Shown here: positions 17,939-27,828 of the stretch, piece after piece
Layout of the letters: each line of letters opens with the position of its first letter
How positions within the stretch are numbered: the stretch's first letter is position 1
Assembly (NCBI GenBank): GCA_016793325.1
Contig: JAEUKI010000052.1
Span: 310,001-374,000 of the forward strand
Source of the DNA: Myxococcales bacterium
GTDB lineage: Bacteria; Myxococcota_A; Polyangia; Polyangiales; Ga0077539
DNA length: 64,000 nt
Direction of reading: 5' to 3'
The notes under the pieces: generated by a model
Databases searched by the model: none
Told to the model about the DNA's origin: nothing
The model's input: only the letters and a program-made list of their open reading frames with translations
Program-made: the position numbers and the translations under genes

Positions 17939-18709
17939 TTACTTCAGGGCCAACAGTCCGACGGTGCGTTCGGAGTAGTTGTGGTGTGGTCGTCTCGGCA
18001 GGCGCTCGCGGCGCTTCGCTCCGTCCGCGCGCGGAACGTATCGATTGGGGACGTCCGAGCCCGTGGCGCCGGATTGCGTCGGCGGGTTGTGCGGGCGCAT
18101 CACGGACGTGGGCGTCTCGGTGACGGGCAGCGTCGGCGTGACGGTCGCGCCCGATGCGAGCACGAGGTGATTGTCGTCGCCGCGCGACTCGTCGCGGAGG
18201 CTCGTCGCTGCGACGGCGATCGCCGCGGTCGTCGTGAGCGCCGCGGCCGCGACGAGCGCTTGTCGACGCGCCTTCTTCTTCTTCGCGACGCCAACGTCGC
18301 AGTCCGCCGTGAGGATCGTCCCGTCGGCCCGTCGGTAGTACGTGGCGCAGAGCTTTCCGTTCTTCTCGATCAAGAGCGCTTCGGCTTGCTCGCGCGTCAG
18401 CGACGAGAGGTCGAACACGTCTTTGTCGCAGCTCGCGCAGTGCCGCACGCGACCATCACCCTGCATCGAGTCCCAGGGAACGTTGCACGGCGACGCGACG
18501 TGAATCCGCTGCAAGAGCGGCAGCGATCGTCGCGCCGGGGCTGCGATCACGTTGAGCTCGGCGTAGGTCTCTTCGAGGTCCTTGATCGTCGCGAGCAGCT
18601 CGCGCTCGAGCGACGGGTGCTCAGCGAGCTTCGCGCGGACGTCTCGCAAGCGAGCTTCGAGCTCGGATTTTCGGTCCTCGAGCGCCAGTCGGTCGTCGCG
18701 ATACGCCAT
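17939..18709 (-). CDS. Membrane protein with coiled coil and Cys-cluster motif (paralogue 1)
   Basis: 256 residues, the upstream copy of the pair. It has the same plan: coiled coil (about 8-58), SLPLLQRIHVASPCNVPWDS block, RHCASCDKDVFDLSSLTREQ, KLCATYYRRADGTILTADC, KKKKARR and a membrane helix near 165-180. The tail differs from its neighbour and ends in basic and His residues. The Cys-rich core is almost identical between the copies while linker and tail have diverged, so the core is the constrained part. The two genes look like one transcript. Function is unknown; a metal-binding single-pass sensor or scaffold is possible but unproven. Confidence 0.75.
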   Translation of the reverse strand: MAYRDDRLALEDRKSELEARLRDVRAKLAEHPSLERELLATIKDLEETYAELNVIAAPARRSLPLLQRIHVASPCNVPWDSMQGDGRVRHCASCDKDVFDLSSLTREQAEALLIEKNGKLCATYYRRADGTILTADCDVGVAKKKKARRQALVAAAALTTTAAIAVAATSLRDESRGDDNHLVLASGATVTPTLPVTETPTSVMRPHNPPTQSGATGSDVPNRYVPRADGAKRRERLPRRPHHNYSERTVGLLALK

Positions 18710-18809
18710 TGGGGCAGTCTAGACGCTCCACGCCCTCGTTCGTTCTAGCCGGGGGTTCGAAAAATCGCGGGGACGCGCGGTGGGGGTGCGGTAGCGTTCG
18801 GCCAACGAA

Positions 18810-20879
18810 ATGCCTCGAGTGTCCGCGAACCGTGGCGGGGTCATTGCAGCGATGCTCGCGATTGGATCGGGCACGGCGCTCTGCGCGGGCGACGGATGGG
18901 CGCAAGTCACTGCGATTTCAGTGCGTTGGCCCACGGGAGAGTCGAACCCGCCACGCGCGTTGATCGGGCTCGACCTCGACGACGACGACGACGACGGCGT
19001 TCCCGACGCGCTCGCGACGACGATGGCCTCGGTCAGCCGGGACGACGATCAGGCCGCGGTGAGCGTCGAGCTCGACACGCGAGGACCGCTGCGCGTCGAG
19101 GTGCGCGGAGGTGCGCGCGTCGTCGACTCGTCGGGCTCGCTCGTCGATCGCGCAGAGTTCGGCCCCGCGACGCGGCACACCATCCGACTCGTGGGGACGG
19201 CGGTCTCCGAGCGCGCGGACGACACGCGGGTGGTGTTCTCGTCGGGCACGGTCGCGACGGCCGTCACGCTCACGGTCGCAGCGGTCACCGTCCTCGATGG
19301 ACGCAACGAGATCCTCTGGCCGCATCGCGAAGCCGCGGCGCTCGCGCACGCAGTGACCAACGACGAGTCGCTGCCGCGGACGCTCTCGTGGGGCGCACGA
19401 TCGACGGAGCAGAACGACGTGCGCGTCGAGCTGTTCGATGTCGGAGCGCCGATCGCGCCGAGCGCGAGGCTCGAGTCCGTCGTGGTTCACGGCGCGGGAA
19501 TGACCGCAGCGGGCTCGCGGCGAAGCGTTCTCGCGACGCTCCCGCTCGTTCGCGACGGTGATCGAGGGCCGTTGCGATCGAGGTTCGTTCGGCTCGTCGG
19601 GGACGCGATGGACCTCAACGCGCCGGGCGTGCAAGGGCAGACGTTGCTCGTGGGCTTGCGCGACCGATTGCGCGCGAGCTATCGACGGCCGGGCGTCGCG
19701 GGCGAGGCGAGCTTCGAGCTGCGCGTCGGTCGACCGGGAAACGAGGACGGACCGCTCGCTGCGAGGCGCGCGCGATGGCGGCTCGTGACGCTGCGCGCGA
19801 GCCCGGGCGGCCGGCCGGTGATCGGCAACGACGACGACGGCGCAGCGTCGCTCTTGCGCGAACAGGTGCAGATCTCGAACGAGATCTACCTGCAGTGCGC
19901 GATCACGTTCGGCGTGCCTTCGAGCTATCCAGTGCTGGTCGCGGATCCGCCGAGAAACACGCTGTTGTCCGTCGCGGACGACGACGGGCTTCGCGCGGGG
20001 GGCGGTGACGTTGTGTTTCGCGTGGGCGGACGATCGATCGGTCCGATCTCGCTTCGACGCGGGTGGACGCCGCTCGAGACCGCCGAGGCGATCGGTCGCG
20101 CGATCACGCGCGCGGGTCTCAACGCGCGGGTCACTGCAAATCGTCGAACGGACTACGCCGCGCTCGGCAGCGCAGACGTCATGGTGAGCGACGGGCAGGG
20201 GCGATGGCTCGCGTTCGAGCAGAGCGGCAACGTCCCGCTCTCGACCGATCGGCGACAGCGCATCCAGCTCGGCGTCGTCGACCTTCGCGACGGGATCGAC
20301 GAGTTTCAGAACATGAACTCCGCGAGCGGAACGCTCGAAGAACGAACGCTCCTCAAGGCCCTGGTCGACGACGACCCGACGACGATCGACCTCGTGATCA
20401 TCAATCGATTCACCCGCGGAACGCGCATCGGCGAGGCCTTCGTCGAAGGCGACGGCGGCGCGATCATCAACGCGCTCTTCGTCGACCGCACCGGCCTGAG
20501 CGCGCAGCGCGAAGCGTGGACGCAGTCGCACGAAGTCGGCCACATCGTGCTCGATCAACCGTGGCACCCAGACAATTTGGGCCCCGATCGGCCGTGGCTC
20601 TTGATGGACGCAGACGCGTCGCTCGCGGCGGTCAACGGTCCCAAGCGCTTGACCGCCGACGAGTGCGCGCGCGTTCGCGAAGAGAGCGGACCGTCGTCGA
20701 CGCCGTCGTTGCTCCAGCGCTTCGATGAAGCGCGGCCGAGCCCGAGGGCGCAAGAGTTTCGCCGTTGGCCCGAGCGCCCAATCTACGCGAGGCCCGCGGC
20801 GAGCGCTGTGGTCGCGCCGCCCGCGCGCTTCGTGGCTCCTCGCGCGCGCGCTGCGGATTTCGAGCTCTCGATCGACTGA
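18810..20879 (+). CDS. Secreted protein with HEVGH metallopeptidase motif
   Basis: 689 residues. A signal peptide is predicted (GGVIAAMLAIGSGTALCAGD). A striking acidic run LDLDDDDDDGVPD follows at about residues 54-66, of the kind that binds calcium and occurs near the N-terminus of secreted bacterial beta-sandwich proteins. The middle is beta-rich with no family I can name. Near the C-terminus is a zinc-protease-like motif, HEVGH at 574-578, with a further His at 586 (LDQPWH), within a context (REAWTQSHEVGHIVLDQP) typical of gluzincin/metzincin active sites. A secreted metallopeptidase is therefore plausible. The spacing of the third ligand does not exactly match metzincins, so the enzyme class is uncertain. 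Confidence 0.7.
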   Translation: MPRVSANRGGVIAAMLAIGSGTALCAGDGWAQVTAISVRWPTGESNPPRALIGLDLDDDDDDGVPDALATTMASVSRDDDQAAVSVELDTRGPLRVEVRGGARVVDSSGSLVDRAEFGPATRHTIRLVGTAVSERADDTRVVFSSGTVATAVTLTVAAVTVLDGRNEILWPHREAAALAHAVTNDESLPRTLSWGARSTEQNDVRVELFDVGAPIAPSARLESVVVHGAGMTAAGSRRSVLATLPLVRDGDRGPLRSRFVRLVGDAMDLNAPGVQGQTLLVGLRDRLRASYRRPGVAGEASFELRVGRPGNEDGPLAARRARWRLVTLRASPGGRPVIGNDDDGAASLLREQVQISNEIYLQCAITFGVPSSYPVLVADPPRNTLLSVADDDGLRAGGGDVVFRVGGRSIGPISLRRGWTPLETAEAIGRAITRAGLNARVTANRRTDYAALGSADVMVSDGQGRWLAFEQSGNVPLSTDRRQRIQLGVVDLRDGIDEFQNMNSASGTLEERTLLKALVDDDPTTIDLVIINRFTRGTRIGEAFVEGDGGAIINALFVDRTGLSAQREAWTQSHEVGHIVLDQPWHPDNLGPDRPWLLMDADASLAAVNGPKRLTADECARVREESGPSSTPSLLQRFDEARPSPRAQEFRRWPERPIYARPAASAVVAPPARFVAPRARAADFELSID

Positions 20880-20887
20880 TCCGAGGG

Positions 20888-21109
20888 CTAGTGCGGCGGG
20901 ATCACGGTGGAGCCGGGGCGAACGATGCTCGCTCCGCAGTTGGCTGCGGCGCCGCGCATCCACGCGCCGACGGTGATCGCGAGCATCGCGCCGACCGCGA
21001 GCGCGAGCGCGAGTCGCACGATGAAGCGCGAGTCGCGGGTGACGGGCTCGAGCTCGGACTCGTCGACTTTGCCGGTCGGCTGGGGCTCGGATGATTGCTC
21101 GTCGGCCAT
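20888..21109 (-). CDS. Small single-pass membrane protein
   Basis: 73 residues: an acidic, polar N-terminus (about 1-28), one predicted membrane helix (FIVRLALALAVGAMLAITVGAW, about 29-50) and a short tail containing one Cys. It fills the otherwise empty gap between the HEVGH gene and the NtrC-type regulator and reads on the opposite strand. No family is recognised. Codon third positions look typical of the genome, which supports a real gene, but the size makes this uncertain. Confidence 0.55.
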   Translation of the reverse strand: MADEQSSEPQPTGKVDESELEPVTRDSRFIVRLALALAVGAMLAITVGAWMRGAAANCGASIVRPGSTVIPPH

Positions 21110-21193
21110 GCGCGAAGACTTTGCCACACCCGAGGTCCGGGCGGCGAGTGCGGCGGCGCGGAGTGTGGTAGCTACGCCGGCGCGAGGTTCGAG

Positions 21194-22606
<1,413 letters not shown>

Positions 22607-22646
22607 TCGAACGACGCGGTGATCGCGTCGACGACCGCAGCGCGCG

Positions 22647-23060
22647 TCAGGTGGTTTCGGGGCCGATGACGAGCACGGGCACCTTCGCGCTGCGCACGAG
22701 GTGCGAGGTCACCGAGCCGAGCAGCACGCGGCCGAGGCCCGTGCGACCGTGGCTTCCGATCGCGATGAGATCACCGCTCCAGCGCTGCGCGAAGGTCACG
22801 AGCTCGACCGCGGGATCGCCGTCGACGATGCCCCAATCGACGCCTTCGCCGAGCGACGCGCACACCTCGCGGAGCTTGTTCTCGAGCGCGGGTCGAAGGT
22901 TGTCCTTCGGCAGTCCGAGGTTGCCGTACTCCGCGCCGGGCGTGATCACGTGCACCAAAATGAGCTTGGCGGACAACGAGCGCGCGAGCTCGGCGGACGC
23001 GTTGGCCGCCTTGAGGCTCAGCGGGCTGAAATCCATGGCGCAGATGAGCTTCTTGAACAC
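22647..23060 (-). CDS. Universal stress protein (UspA family)
   Basis: 137 residues, a single Usp domain. The ATP-binding signature GxxGxxxxxxxxxG(S/T) is present as GSHGRTGLGRVLLGSVT near the C-terminus, and the N-terminal FKKLICAMDFSP is characteristic. A GTG start at 23060 is preferred because AAGGAG lies about 8 bases upstream; the longer frame adds an unconserved Arg-rich extension. Usp proteins bind ATP and respond to stress or growth arrest. It is divergent from a second Usp gene (155-base gap), which suggests joint control. Confidence 0.9.
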   Translation of the reverse strand: MFKKLICAMDFSPLSLKAANASAELARSLSAKLILVHVITPGAEYGNLGLPKDNLRPALENKLREVCASLGEGVDWGIVDGDPAVELVTFAQRWSGDLIAIGSHGRTGLGRVLLGSVTSHLVRSAKVPVLVIGPETT

Positions 23061-23215
23061 TGCAGTGTCTCCTTCGGTCTTCTGTGCGCGTTGTAGCACC
23101 AACCGCGCGTCGCGCGGGGCGCAAACCCGCGCGCTACGCCGCACAAATCGCGCCGAACGATCTCGTTGCGAGAAAGCTTCGACGCGCAGCCGGGCCGAGG
23201 TTTACGATTGTCGAC

Positions 23216-23662
23216 ATGGGTCCGATTGTCCTCGCGACGTGTCTTTCGAAGGTGTCCGAATCCGCGGCGAAGGTCGCGCGGACGCTCGCAGCTGAGACCG
23301 GAGCTCCGCTGCACGTGGTGTACGCGATCGAGCCGTCCTCCGGCCTGAGCGGCGACGCAGCGATGGTGGCGCGAGAGAGCGCCAAGGCGCGGCAAGAGGG
23401 AGAGCTGCGCGGCGCGGTCGAAGCCTTTTGCATTCGCAACGGGATCGACGTCGACACGACGACGCGCCGCGTGTTGTCCGGCACGATCGCGGACGAGATC
23501 GCAGCGTACGCAGGCGACGTGAGCGCGCGCCTCGTGGTCGTCGGGACGAGCGCGCCGACGGGCGTGACCGCGGTGCTGCTCGGCTCGGTCGCCGACGAAG
23601 TGATGCGCCGTTGCCCGGCGCCCGTGCTCATCGTCCGTCAGGACCTACTCAAAGACGCGTGA
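23216..23662 (+). CDS. Universal stress protein (UspA family), divergent copy
   Basis: 148 residues. The Usp fold is clear (PIVLATCLSKVSESAAKVA at the start, VVVGTSAP in the nucleotide region, CPAPVLIVRQ at the end). The glycine signature is weaker than in its neighbour: after VVVGTSAPTGVTAVLLGSVADEV the first GxxG is partly replaced (GTSAPTG), so nucleotide binding may differ. It is paired head to head with the other Usp gene. The ATG at 23216 begins exactly at the domain; a longer frame exists but is not conserved. Confidence 0.85.
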   Translation: MGPIVLATCLSKVSESAAKVARTLAAETGAPLHVVYAIEPSSGLSGDAAMVARESAKARQEGELRGAVEAFCIRNGIDVDTTTRRVLSGTIADEIAAYAGDVSARLVVVGTSAPTGVTAVLLGSVADEVMRRCPAPVLIVRQDLLKDA

Positions 23663-23690
23663 ACCCGCTCCGCGGAGGGGCTCACGGGGA

Positions 23691-24056
23691 TCACTGCTCG
23701 CCGCGGGAGGGATCGTGCGGCGCGCCGCCCTGGGGTGGCGGGTCCGCTCGTTCGGCGACGGCGCGGAGCTTTTCTGCGAGCTTTCCTGCGATGGAAGCGA
23801 CCTCGCGACCGACGTCTGCAGCGACCTGCTCGCCGGCTTTTTCGAGGGTCTCGAGGGTGCTCCCCACGTTTTCGGCCGCGCGATTGGCGAGAGGCTCCGC
23901 CGCGCGCACGGCCTTCTTCGCCGCGCTCACGAAGTGACCGAAGCCTGCCTTGAGCTCTTCGGTGGCCGAAGGCTCTTCGCGTGGTGGCTGACCCTGCTCG
24001 AACGGGTTGTTCGCGTTGCCCGAGCCCTGAGAACCGCCGTTGTCCTGTCCGCTCAT
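23691..24056 (-). CDS. Small amphipathic-helix protein, function unknown
   Basis: 121 residues. The first 30 are Gly/Asn/Gln/Pro-rich and disordered (SGQDNGGSQGSGNANNPFEQ). Residues about 35-105 form a long amphipathic Ala-rich helix (ELKAGFGHFVSAAKKAVRAA, TLEKAGEQVAADVGREVA), reminiscent of phasin- or LEA-like proteins. No catalytic or membrane segment is seen. It might bind lipid, granule or DNA surfaces, but this is a guess from composition. The ATG at 24056 is chosen; another in-frame ATG lies 10 codons upstream. It is convergent with the Usp gene; a CTCCGCGGAG palindrome at 23668-23677 lies in the 28-base gap. Confidence 0.65.
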   Translation of the reverse strand: MSGQDNGGSQGSGNANNPFEQGQPPREEPSATEELKAGFGHFVSAAKKAVRAAEPLANRAAENVGSTLETLEKAGEQVAADVGREVASIAGKLAEKLRAVAERADPPPQGGAPHDPSRGEQ

Positions 24057-24114
24057 GTCCGGTGTGTTGCCACAGGTTTGGCGCACGCGCGAGGGGCGTT
24101 CGCGCGGCGGCGGG

Positions 24115-24738
24115 TCACGCTTCGGTTCGCACGGTGTTCGTCAGGGTTCCGACAGAGTCGATCGAGACTTCGACGGTGTCGCCGTGGACGAGGGGGCCGA
24201 CGCCTTCGGGTGTTCCTGTGAGGATCAGGTCGCCGGGCTCGAGCGTCATGACGTCGGAGATGAACGCGACGAGCACGTCGATCGAGAACACCATGTCGCG
24301 AAGAAACCCGTGCTGCCTCACGGCTCCGTTGACCTTCACCGTGATCGACGCGTCGGGCGAGGGGCGCGCTCGGACGATCGAGGGGCCGACGGGACAAAAC
24401 GTGTCGAAGCCCTTTCCCCTGGTAAATTGCACGTCTTTTCGCTGTAGATCGCGCGCCGTCACGTCGTTCGCGACGGTGTAGCCCGCGATGAACTCGGCGA
24501 CGTCTTCGGGGCGAACGCGGCGCGCCCGCTTTCCGATGACCACGGCGAGCTCGCCTTCGTGCTCGACGCGCGCGCTCTCGCGAGGAAGAACGATCGCGTC
24601 GCCGTGCGCGATCAACGCGCTCGGCGGCTTGAGAAACAACAGCGGCTCGGACGGGACTTCGTTGCCGAGCTCTTTCGCGTGCGCGCGGTAGTTGCGACCG
24701 ACGCACACGATCTTGGATGGCGCGAAGCGATCGCTCAC
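24115..24738 (-). CDS. Fumarylacetoacetate hydrolase (FAH) family protein
   Basis: 207 residues, a single FAH domain of the short type (acylpyruvase, oxaloacetate decarboxylase or related C-C bond enzyme). VCVGRNYRAHAKELGNEVP at the N-terminus is diagnostic. The metal ligands are visible as Glu61 and Glu63 in HEGELAVV and Asp92 in ANDVTARDLQ. The catalytic region KGFDTFCPVGP and the end LEPGDLILTGTPEGVGP are also present. A GTG start overlaps the stop of the upstream gene by 4 bases (GTGA), implying translational coupling with the lipoprotein before it. Substrate cannot be told from sequence. It is a metabolic enzyme at the end of a scaffold-protein operon, which is unusual. Confidence 0.9.
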   Translation of the reverse strand: MSDRFAPSKIVCVGRNYRAHAKELGNEVPSEPLLFLKPPSALIAHGDAIVLPRESARVEHEGELAVVIGKRARRVRPEDVAEFIAGYTVANDVTARDLQRKDVQFTRGKGFDTFCPVGPSIVRARPSPDASITVKVNGAVRQHGFLRDMVFSIDVLVAFISDVMTLEPGDLILTGTPEGVGPLVHGDTVEVSIDSVGTLTNTVRTEA

Positions 24739-26972
24739 CGAGGGCCTCCGACGAGGTAGTAGGTACCGATCTCGCGGGGCGATTGCGAACGCGGCAGGTG
24801 CACGAGCGCGACGATCGGAAGCACGCACGCGCCGAGCTCGGGCGGGGTGACCGACGGCGAGCTGATCACGCCCTCGTTGTCGTATCGAAACGTGATGCGC
24901 ACTTGGGCCGGGACCGAGCTCAACCCGCGGAGGCACGCGCGGAGCTCTTCGCGGACGGGCTCCATCGCCTGCGCGATGTGCTGCATCGTGAGCCGCGGTG
25001 GAGGAATGCTCGGGTCGTCGACGGGCACGCTGGTGGCAGCGGAGCCGGAGCTTCCCGCGCTCGTGCCGGAGGAGCCGCTGCTCGCCCCGTTGCTCGCGCT
25101 CGACGCAGAAGCGTTGGGGTCGCGCAACACGCGCTGCAAAATGGGCTTGAGCGGCTCGACGGTGTTCGCGTCGATGGCGAGCGCTTGGAGCCAGCGTCGG
25201 TAGTTGGGGTTGCCGCTGCGGGCGAGGGCGAGCGCGCACTGCTCCATCGCGCTCACGACCGCTTCTTGATCGCTGATCGAGCGATCATTGATCGCTTCGC
25301 TGCCGTCCACCTGCGGAACGGAGCCGTCGTCTGCGTGGTAGACGCGCAAGAAATCGAGCATCGCCGGGAGCGCTGTCGAGTCGCCGAGCTCGCGCAGCGC
25401 GCTCGTGATGCGCGGCAGATCGCTCGCGGGCGTCTCGGGGTCGTTCAAGTGTCGAACGAGCGGAGCGACGCCGCTGGTCGCGCGCGCTCTCGCGATCGCT
25501 TGCGCGATGTAGCCGACGGGCGGAGCGACCGTTCCACGAACCCAGTCGTAGTGCGTGTCGAGCGCGGCCACGAGCGCGTCGATCCCCTCGGAGCGGGACG
25601 CGAGAGCCTCTCCCGCGGCCGAGCGAAGCTCCGCCGGAAACGCAGCGCGCGACGAGATGTCGAGCAGCGCGCGGGTCGCGTCGGCGCCGGACATCGCAGC
25701 GAGCGCGCGCGTCGCGAAGATGCGCGCGGGGACCATGCGCGTATCGGTTCCACCGGCGGTCGCGAGGAGCGTGTCCGCGGGCGTGGTGGGCGGCTCGGCG
25801 CCCTCGCTGCCCGGCGCGAAATCGATCGGCAACGCGAGCACGCCTTGCAATGGGCGCACGGAAATTTGCTGACGAAAGCGCCGGTGACCGAGCTGCGCGT
25901 CGATCATCACGAGCTGACCTGCCTCGTCGACGACGACAATACCTCCGCGGACGGCCTCGGCGCCGGTGAGGTCGCGCTCGAGCAAGTGTCCCCACTTCAC
26001 GGCGCCGGTGCGCGCGTCCATCGCGAACACCACGCGATGAAAGAGCGCGTACACGAGGTTGTCGGTTGGCGTCGCCTCGGGCGCATCGGGGTCGGGACGC
26101 GCGACGATGGCGACGCGTTCGCGCGCGTTGCGTTGCACGCCCATGCCCTCGTAGCCGTCGAGCGTGAGCGGAGGATTGCCGGGAACGTCGTCGCGAACGA
26201 CGCGCAGCGTTCGATCGTTGTTTCGCTGGCCCGCGGCGGCCTCTGCCGAGAAGCGGTAGTACGCGCGCCCTCCGAAGTAGACGACGCCGCGCTCGACCCG
26301 CGCTCGCGCGTACACGTCGTCGGTGCTGTGCAGCCGCGTGTGCTCGACGTTTCGTTGCACGTCGAAGACCGAGAGGTACTGGCCGCCCCACGGGACGAAC
26401 GCATATCCGCCCGCCACCGTGGGCGTGCCGAGGGCTTGCTGCACTTCGCGCTCGAGGAGCGTTCGACCGTCGCGCGCGTCGACGACGACGAGGTAGCCCA
26501 CACGACGGTTGAGCCCGCCGGGGCCGAACGCGAGGGCGACGGACGTTCCATCGCCGCCCGCGCCGGTGAGCGAGAAGCCGTGATCGTGCTTGCGCCATCG
26601 CACGGCGCCCGTCGTGGCGTCCCACGCGATCGCCTCGCGCCCGCTGTGCGAAATCACGAGATCGCCGACGACCATCGGGCGCGCGTCGACGTCTTGCGAC
26701 ACTCGAAATCGTTGGCGACCCGAGGGGACGTCGAACACCGCGAAGCCTCGCTCGGGTCGCATCAACGTGGCGACGAGCGTCGCGGTCGGCGCTGTGGACG
26801 AGCGCTCTGCGACGACGTTGGCCACGGCGCGCGCTTCCTCTGCGCGATTGGCGGGAAAATCAACGTCGAACCCGCGGGTGTTCACGGAGCTTCCGCAGCC
26901 CGCGCCGAGCGCGACGGACAGGAGCATCGCGGGACGAGCCGACGCGATGCGTGCAGTCGAAGAGGATGACAT
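24735..26972 (-). CDS. Lipoprotein with PQQ-like beta-propeller and HEAT repeats
   Basis: 745 residues. The signal peptide ends in lipobox GAGC (Cys26). Residues about 55-400 form a PQQ-like WD beta-propeller; repeats such as AWDATTGAVRWRKHD, VDARDGRTLLEREVQ and AMDARTGAVKWGHLL are visible. Residues about 410-600 are alpha-helical HEAT-like repeats. A Ser/Gly/Ala linker (about 610-645) leads to a C-terminal beta domain (VREELRACLRG, VRITFRYDNEGVISSPSV) like the AgmX/TonB C-terminal type. It resembles a large BamB-like scaffold. It lies 4 bases after the HEAT gene and overlaps the FAH gene. No catalytic residues are expected. Confidence 0.82.
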   Translation of the reverse strand: MSSSSTARIASARPAMLLSVALGAGCGSSVNTRGFDVDFPANRAEEARAVANVVAERSSTAPTATLVATLMRPERGFAVFDVPSGRQRFRVSQDVDARPMVVGDLVISHSGREAIAWDATTGAVRWRKHDHGFSLTGAGGDGTSVALAFGPGGLNRRVGYLVVVDARDGRTLLEREVQQALGTPTVAGGYAFVPWGGQYLSVFDVQRNVEHTRLHSTDDVYARARVERGVVYFGGRAYYRFSAEAAAGQRNNDRTLRVVRDDVPGNPPLTLDGYEGMGVQRNARERVAIVARPDPDAPEATPTDNLVYALFHRVVFAMDARTGAVKWGHLLERDLTGAEAVRGGIVVVDEAGQLVMIDAQLGHRRFRQQISVRPLQGVLALPIDFAPGSEGAEPPTTPADTLLATAGGTDTRMVPARIFATRALAAMSGADATRALLDISSRAAFPAELRSAAGEALASRSEGIDALVAALDTHYDWVRGTVAPPVGYIAQAIARARATSGVAPLVRHLNDPETPASDLPRITSALRELGDSTALPAMLDFLRVYHADDGSVPQVDGSEAINDRSISDQEAVVSAMEQCALALARSGNPNYRRWLQALAIDANTVEPLKPILQRVLRDPNASASSASNGASSGSSGTSAGSSGSAATSVPVDDPSIPPPRLTMQHIAQAMEPVREELRACLRGLSSVPAQVRITFRYDNEGVISSPSVTPPELGACVLPIVALVHLPRSQSPREIGTYYLVGGPR

Positions 26973-26976
26973 CGAG

Positions 26977-27828
26977 CTACTCGCTTGCAGAGATGCGATC
27001 GGCCGCAGTGCGCGCGGCGCGGCTGGCGGCCTGACCGAAATCGCGCGGCGCGTCGGCGATCGCCGTGAGAAATCCGCGAACGCCCGACGTCGCGAGGTTG
27101 CCTACGTCGTTGACGATTCGAACCTTGAGCTGATCGTTGATGTCCCGACGGCGAACGGCGAGCGTGAGGGCGTCGCTCATCGTCGCGAACGGCGCGCGTC
27201 GCAAGAACGTGAGCAGTCGCGTGACGTGATCGGCGGTTCCCGCGCGGGCGATCAGCTTGGCGAGCTCGTGGGCGTACGGCGAGCCGGTGGCTCCTTGCAT
27301 CGCATCCACGTCGCGCTCGAACGCGGTGAACGCGACGGCCACTTCGCGCGCCCCGCCCACTTCGGACAGCGCGGTCGCCGCCTCGACGCGCACGCGCTGG
27401 TCGCTGTCGCCGAGCTTCGCGGCGAGCGCGGCGACGAGCTCGGGCGTGTGAATCGCCTGCGCCGCAGCCACCGCGTGTCGCCGGAGCGAGGCGCGTCGGT
27501 GCTCGAGAAATCGCAGCACCGCCTGCGCCCCTTCGGCTCGACCGAGCACGCCGAGCGCGTCGAGCCCTGCCGCCGCCGCGCGGGGGGGAATCCCGTTGAC
27601 CAACAGCCGCGAGATCGCCCGCGCTCCGTCGGCGTTTCCCGTGAGCGCCGCGGCTTGAATGACTTGCACGAGCTGATCAGCGTCCGCGCCGCCCGAGGGA
27701 GAGTCGTCCGGCGCGGCGTCCGGGTCGTCGTTGGCAGCGGCCGGCGCGGTCTGCGCGAGCGCGTCCGGCGCGCGCGCGCCGAGCGTTGCGAGCACGGCGA
27801 TCGCGACGAGCTTCGAAGCGTGATTCAT
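26977..27828 (-). CDS. Secreted HEAT-repeat protein
   Basis: 283 residues. A signal peptide (KLVAIAVLATLGARAPDALAQ) is followed by an acidic Asp/Ala/Pro linker (26-50) and then by HEAT-type helical repeats to the C-terminus (RRHAVAAAQAIHTPELVAAL, DQRVRVEAATALSEVGGARE). It is probably a periplasmic scaffold. The ATG overlaps the stop of the giant TPR gene by 4 bases (ATGA), so translation is coupled, and its stop lies 4 bases before the next start. HEAT repeats also occur in the next gene, suggesting the operon products act together. Confidence 0.82.
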   Translation of the reverse strand: MNHASKLVAIAVLATLGARAPDALAQTAPAAANDDPDAAPDDSPSGGADADQLVQVIQAAALTGNADGARAISRLLVNGIPPRAAAAGLDALGVLGRAEGAQAVLRFLEHRRASLRRHAVAAAQAIHTPELVAALAAKLGDSDQRVRVEAATALSEVGGAREVAVAFTAFERDVDAMQGATGSPYAHELAKLIARAGTADHVTRLLTFLRRAPFATMSDALTLAVRRRDINDQLKVRIVNDVGNLATSGVRGFLTAIADAPRDFGQAASRAARTAADRISASE

